A stretch of 64,000 nt of DNA, taken from positions 107,695,534-107,759,533 of the forward strand of contig CM056377.1 in NCBI GenBank assembly GCA_029718625.1, written 5' to 3'. Both the position numbers and the translations under genes were made by a program. Position 1 is the stretch's first letter, and each line of letters begins with the position of its first letter. The notes under the pieces were generated by a model, which did not search any database, was not told where the DNA came from, and saw nothing but the letters and a program-made list of their open reading frames with translations. Positions 62,983 to 64,000 of this stretch are shown here, one piece after another. This stretch comes from Synaphobranchus kaupii (lineage: Eukaryota > Chordata > Actinopteri > Anguilliformes > Synaphobranchidae).

Positions 62983-63340
62983 GGGGCCCTATCTTACACC
63001 CGGCGCAAAGCGGCGCTAACGCAAACGCAAGTGTCTTTGCTATCTTACACCCGGCGCTAGGTCCATAATAGCGCCTAACGCTTACGCCGTCAAACTAGCA
63101 TGTTGACGGCGTAACTCTTGCGCCATCATTAGTGAACTGGGCGTGTTGGTCTTAAGATGAGGAGTGGCCAGGATTCTTTTTGGCGTATTGCTATCTTGAG
63201 CCAGCAGAAAGCGCTTGCGCTAGAACCACCACAAACCTGGTCTAAAGTCATGTCGCAGTTGTTTACATGCTATTTTAACGGCGCATATAAGTGCGTCTAC
63301 ATAGGCGTGTGCACAACGCGCATACCCTCCTGTCTGTTAC
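62983..63340. mobile_element. GGGGCCCTATCTT-type DNA transposon, partial
   Basis: Begins GGGGCCCTATCTTACACCC and is rich in GGCGC/GCGCC motifs (CACCCGGCGCAAAG, TAGCGCCTAACGC, TTGACGGCGTAAC). Same style of terminus as 48716. Likely a PIF/Harbinger or ISL2EU-like element, judging from memory of fish repeats. The right end was not located and may lie past the window. Confidence 0.5.
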
Positions 63341-64000
63341 ACACAGGGGCGTGCACAGGCATGACTAAAATATCTAGATCATAATGTGAAATATTATTAT
63401 TGTGTAGGCTATATCAAAAATGCATAATAATAAAAGGTTCCATAGGTCCACATACCTTTCCATCAGCGAAGGGAAACAATGCCACATTACATTGCTCTCA
63501 GCCCACTCCATCAACATCCAGGCGATGTGCGATGGTACAGGACAATGGCTATCCATTAAAAAGGAGCTGATAACACCTATAGCTATCAAGCCTAATGCGC
63601 GAATTGTCTTTGCACCTAATGCGTGAATTGTCATTCAATGGAAAACTCGCGCACGGCAATAGACGGACATTTAAGTTCTGAAAATGCGCTTCAGATGTCA
63701 TTACAATACAGCTCTGTTTATCTGTGAATACAGCCTGTAAGTAAATAGAATGGTTTGTGACTGAAAAAAGTTCAAAACCTTGTCCAGTGAATATTGCATT
63801 TATTGTTTTTCAAATAGCCTAGGCTACAGCGGATTCGCTGTGCATAAGTTTTTTTTCGATAGCCTATGGTTAAAAAACGGAGATGTCACCATGTTAACTA
63901 AATTGTAACCTTAGCTATTCTTCGTCCTTCATATTTTTTAAAATTACAGTGACCAGGTTTCCATACTCTCACCGTTTAAAACCCAGCTGATTTCACCCGT
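63341..64000. other. Window end, no gene seen
   Basis: Contains two near-identical GCGCGAATTGTC / GCGTGAATTGTC motifs about 25 bases apart (63597 and 63622), possibly the inner part of the preceding transposon. No exon recognised. Confidence 0.45.

Overview
The window is nuclear DNA from a ray-finned (teleost) fish. The evidence is the ELAV/Hu gene fragment, with fish-like exons split by AT-rich introns, and a fish-type transposon load: Tc1/mariner, hAT foldbacks, an L2/CR1-type LINE, gypsy-like LTRs and tRNA-derived SINEs. The SINEs end in the GGATA stem-loop plus a TGTAA-type tail known from eel UnaL2/UnaSINE. That hints at an early-branching teleost such as an elopomorph, but this is only a hint.

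The only host protein-coding gene I can support is the 3' end of elavl4 (HuD), on the + strand from about 1 to 13.5 kb. Three exons are visible: 2825-3050 (end of RRM2 plus hinge), the 39-nt micro-exon 6127-6165 (hinge) and 9562-9889 (RRM3 and stop). They join in frame to 196 residues. The earlier exons (N-terminus, RRM1, start of RRM2) lie left of the window. A long AT-rich 3' UTR follows, with an AU-rich element cluster at 11749-11815 and candidate poly(A) signals near 12.13 and 13.48 kb.

From 13.5 to 64 kb I see no host gene. It looks like the gene-poor territory downstream of elavl4; in human the next gene that way is DMRTA2, which is recalled synteny and not seen here. It holds microsatellites, TAAT-rich or octamer-bearing blocks that could be conserved regulatory elements, and a series of mobile elements. 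The main ones are a TA-flanked Tc1 MITE (14.46 kb), an LTR-like block (18.45-19.30 kb), a duplicated AT-rich tract (19.6-20.4 kb), a Tc1 foldback carrying an N-terminal transposase fragment (23.34-24.26 kb), a tandem SINE pair (37.5-37.9 kb), a hAT element with perfect 8-bp duplications (38.09-38.71 kb) and a LINE with a long intact reverse-transcriptase frame (45.67-48.17 kb). Further right come the second copy of a repeat also present in the elavl4 intron (49.72-50.54 kb), a three-deep nest of a hAT foldback inside a hAT inside a Tc1 relic (55.73-58.46 kb), and a solo LTR with an internal minisatellite (59.33-60.77 kb).

No CRISPR array, rRNA gene, functional tRNA gene or clearly new multi-gene system is visible. 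The most unusual structures are the near-perfect Tc1 foldback, the LTR minisatellite, the nested insertions, the minus-strand exon-like arrangement at 20.7-22.1 kb, and the AU-rich element cluster in the 3' UTR of a gene whose product binds AU-rich elements.
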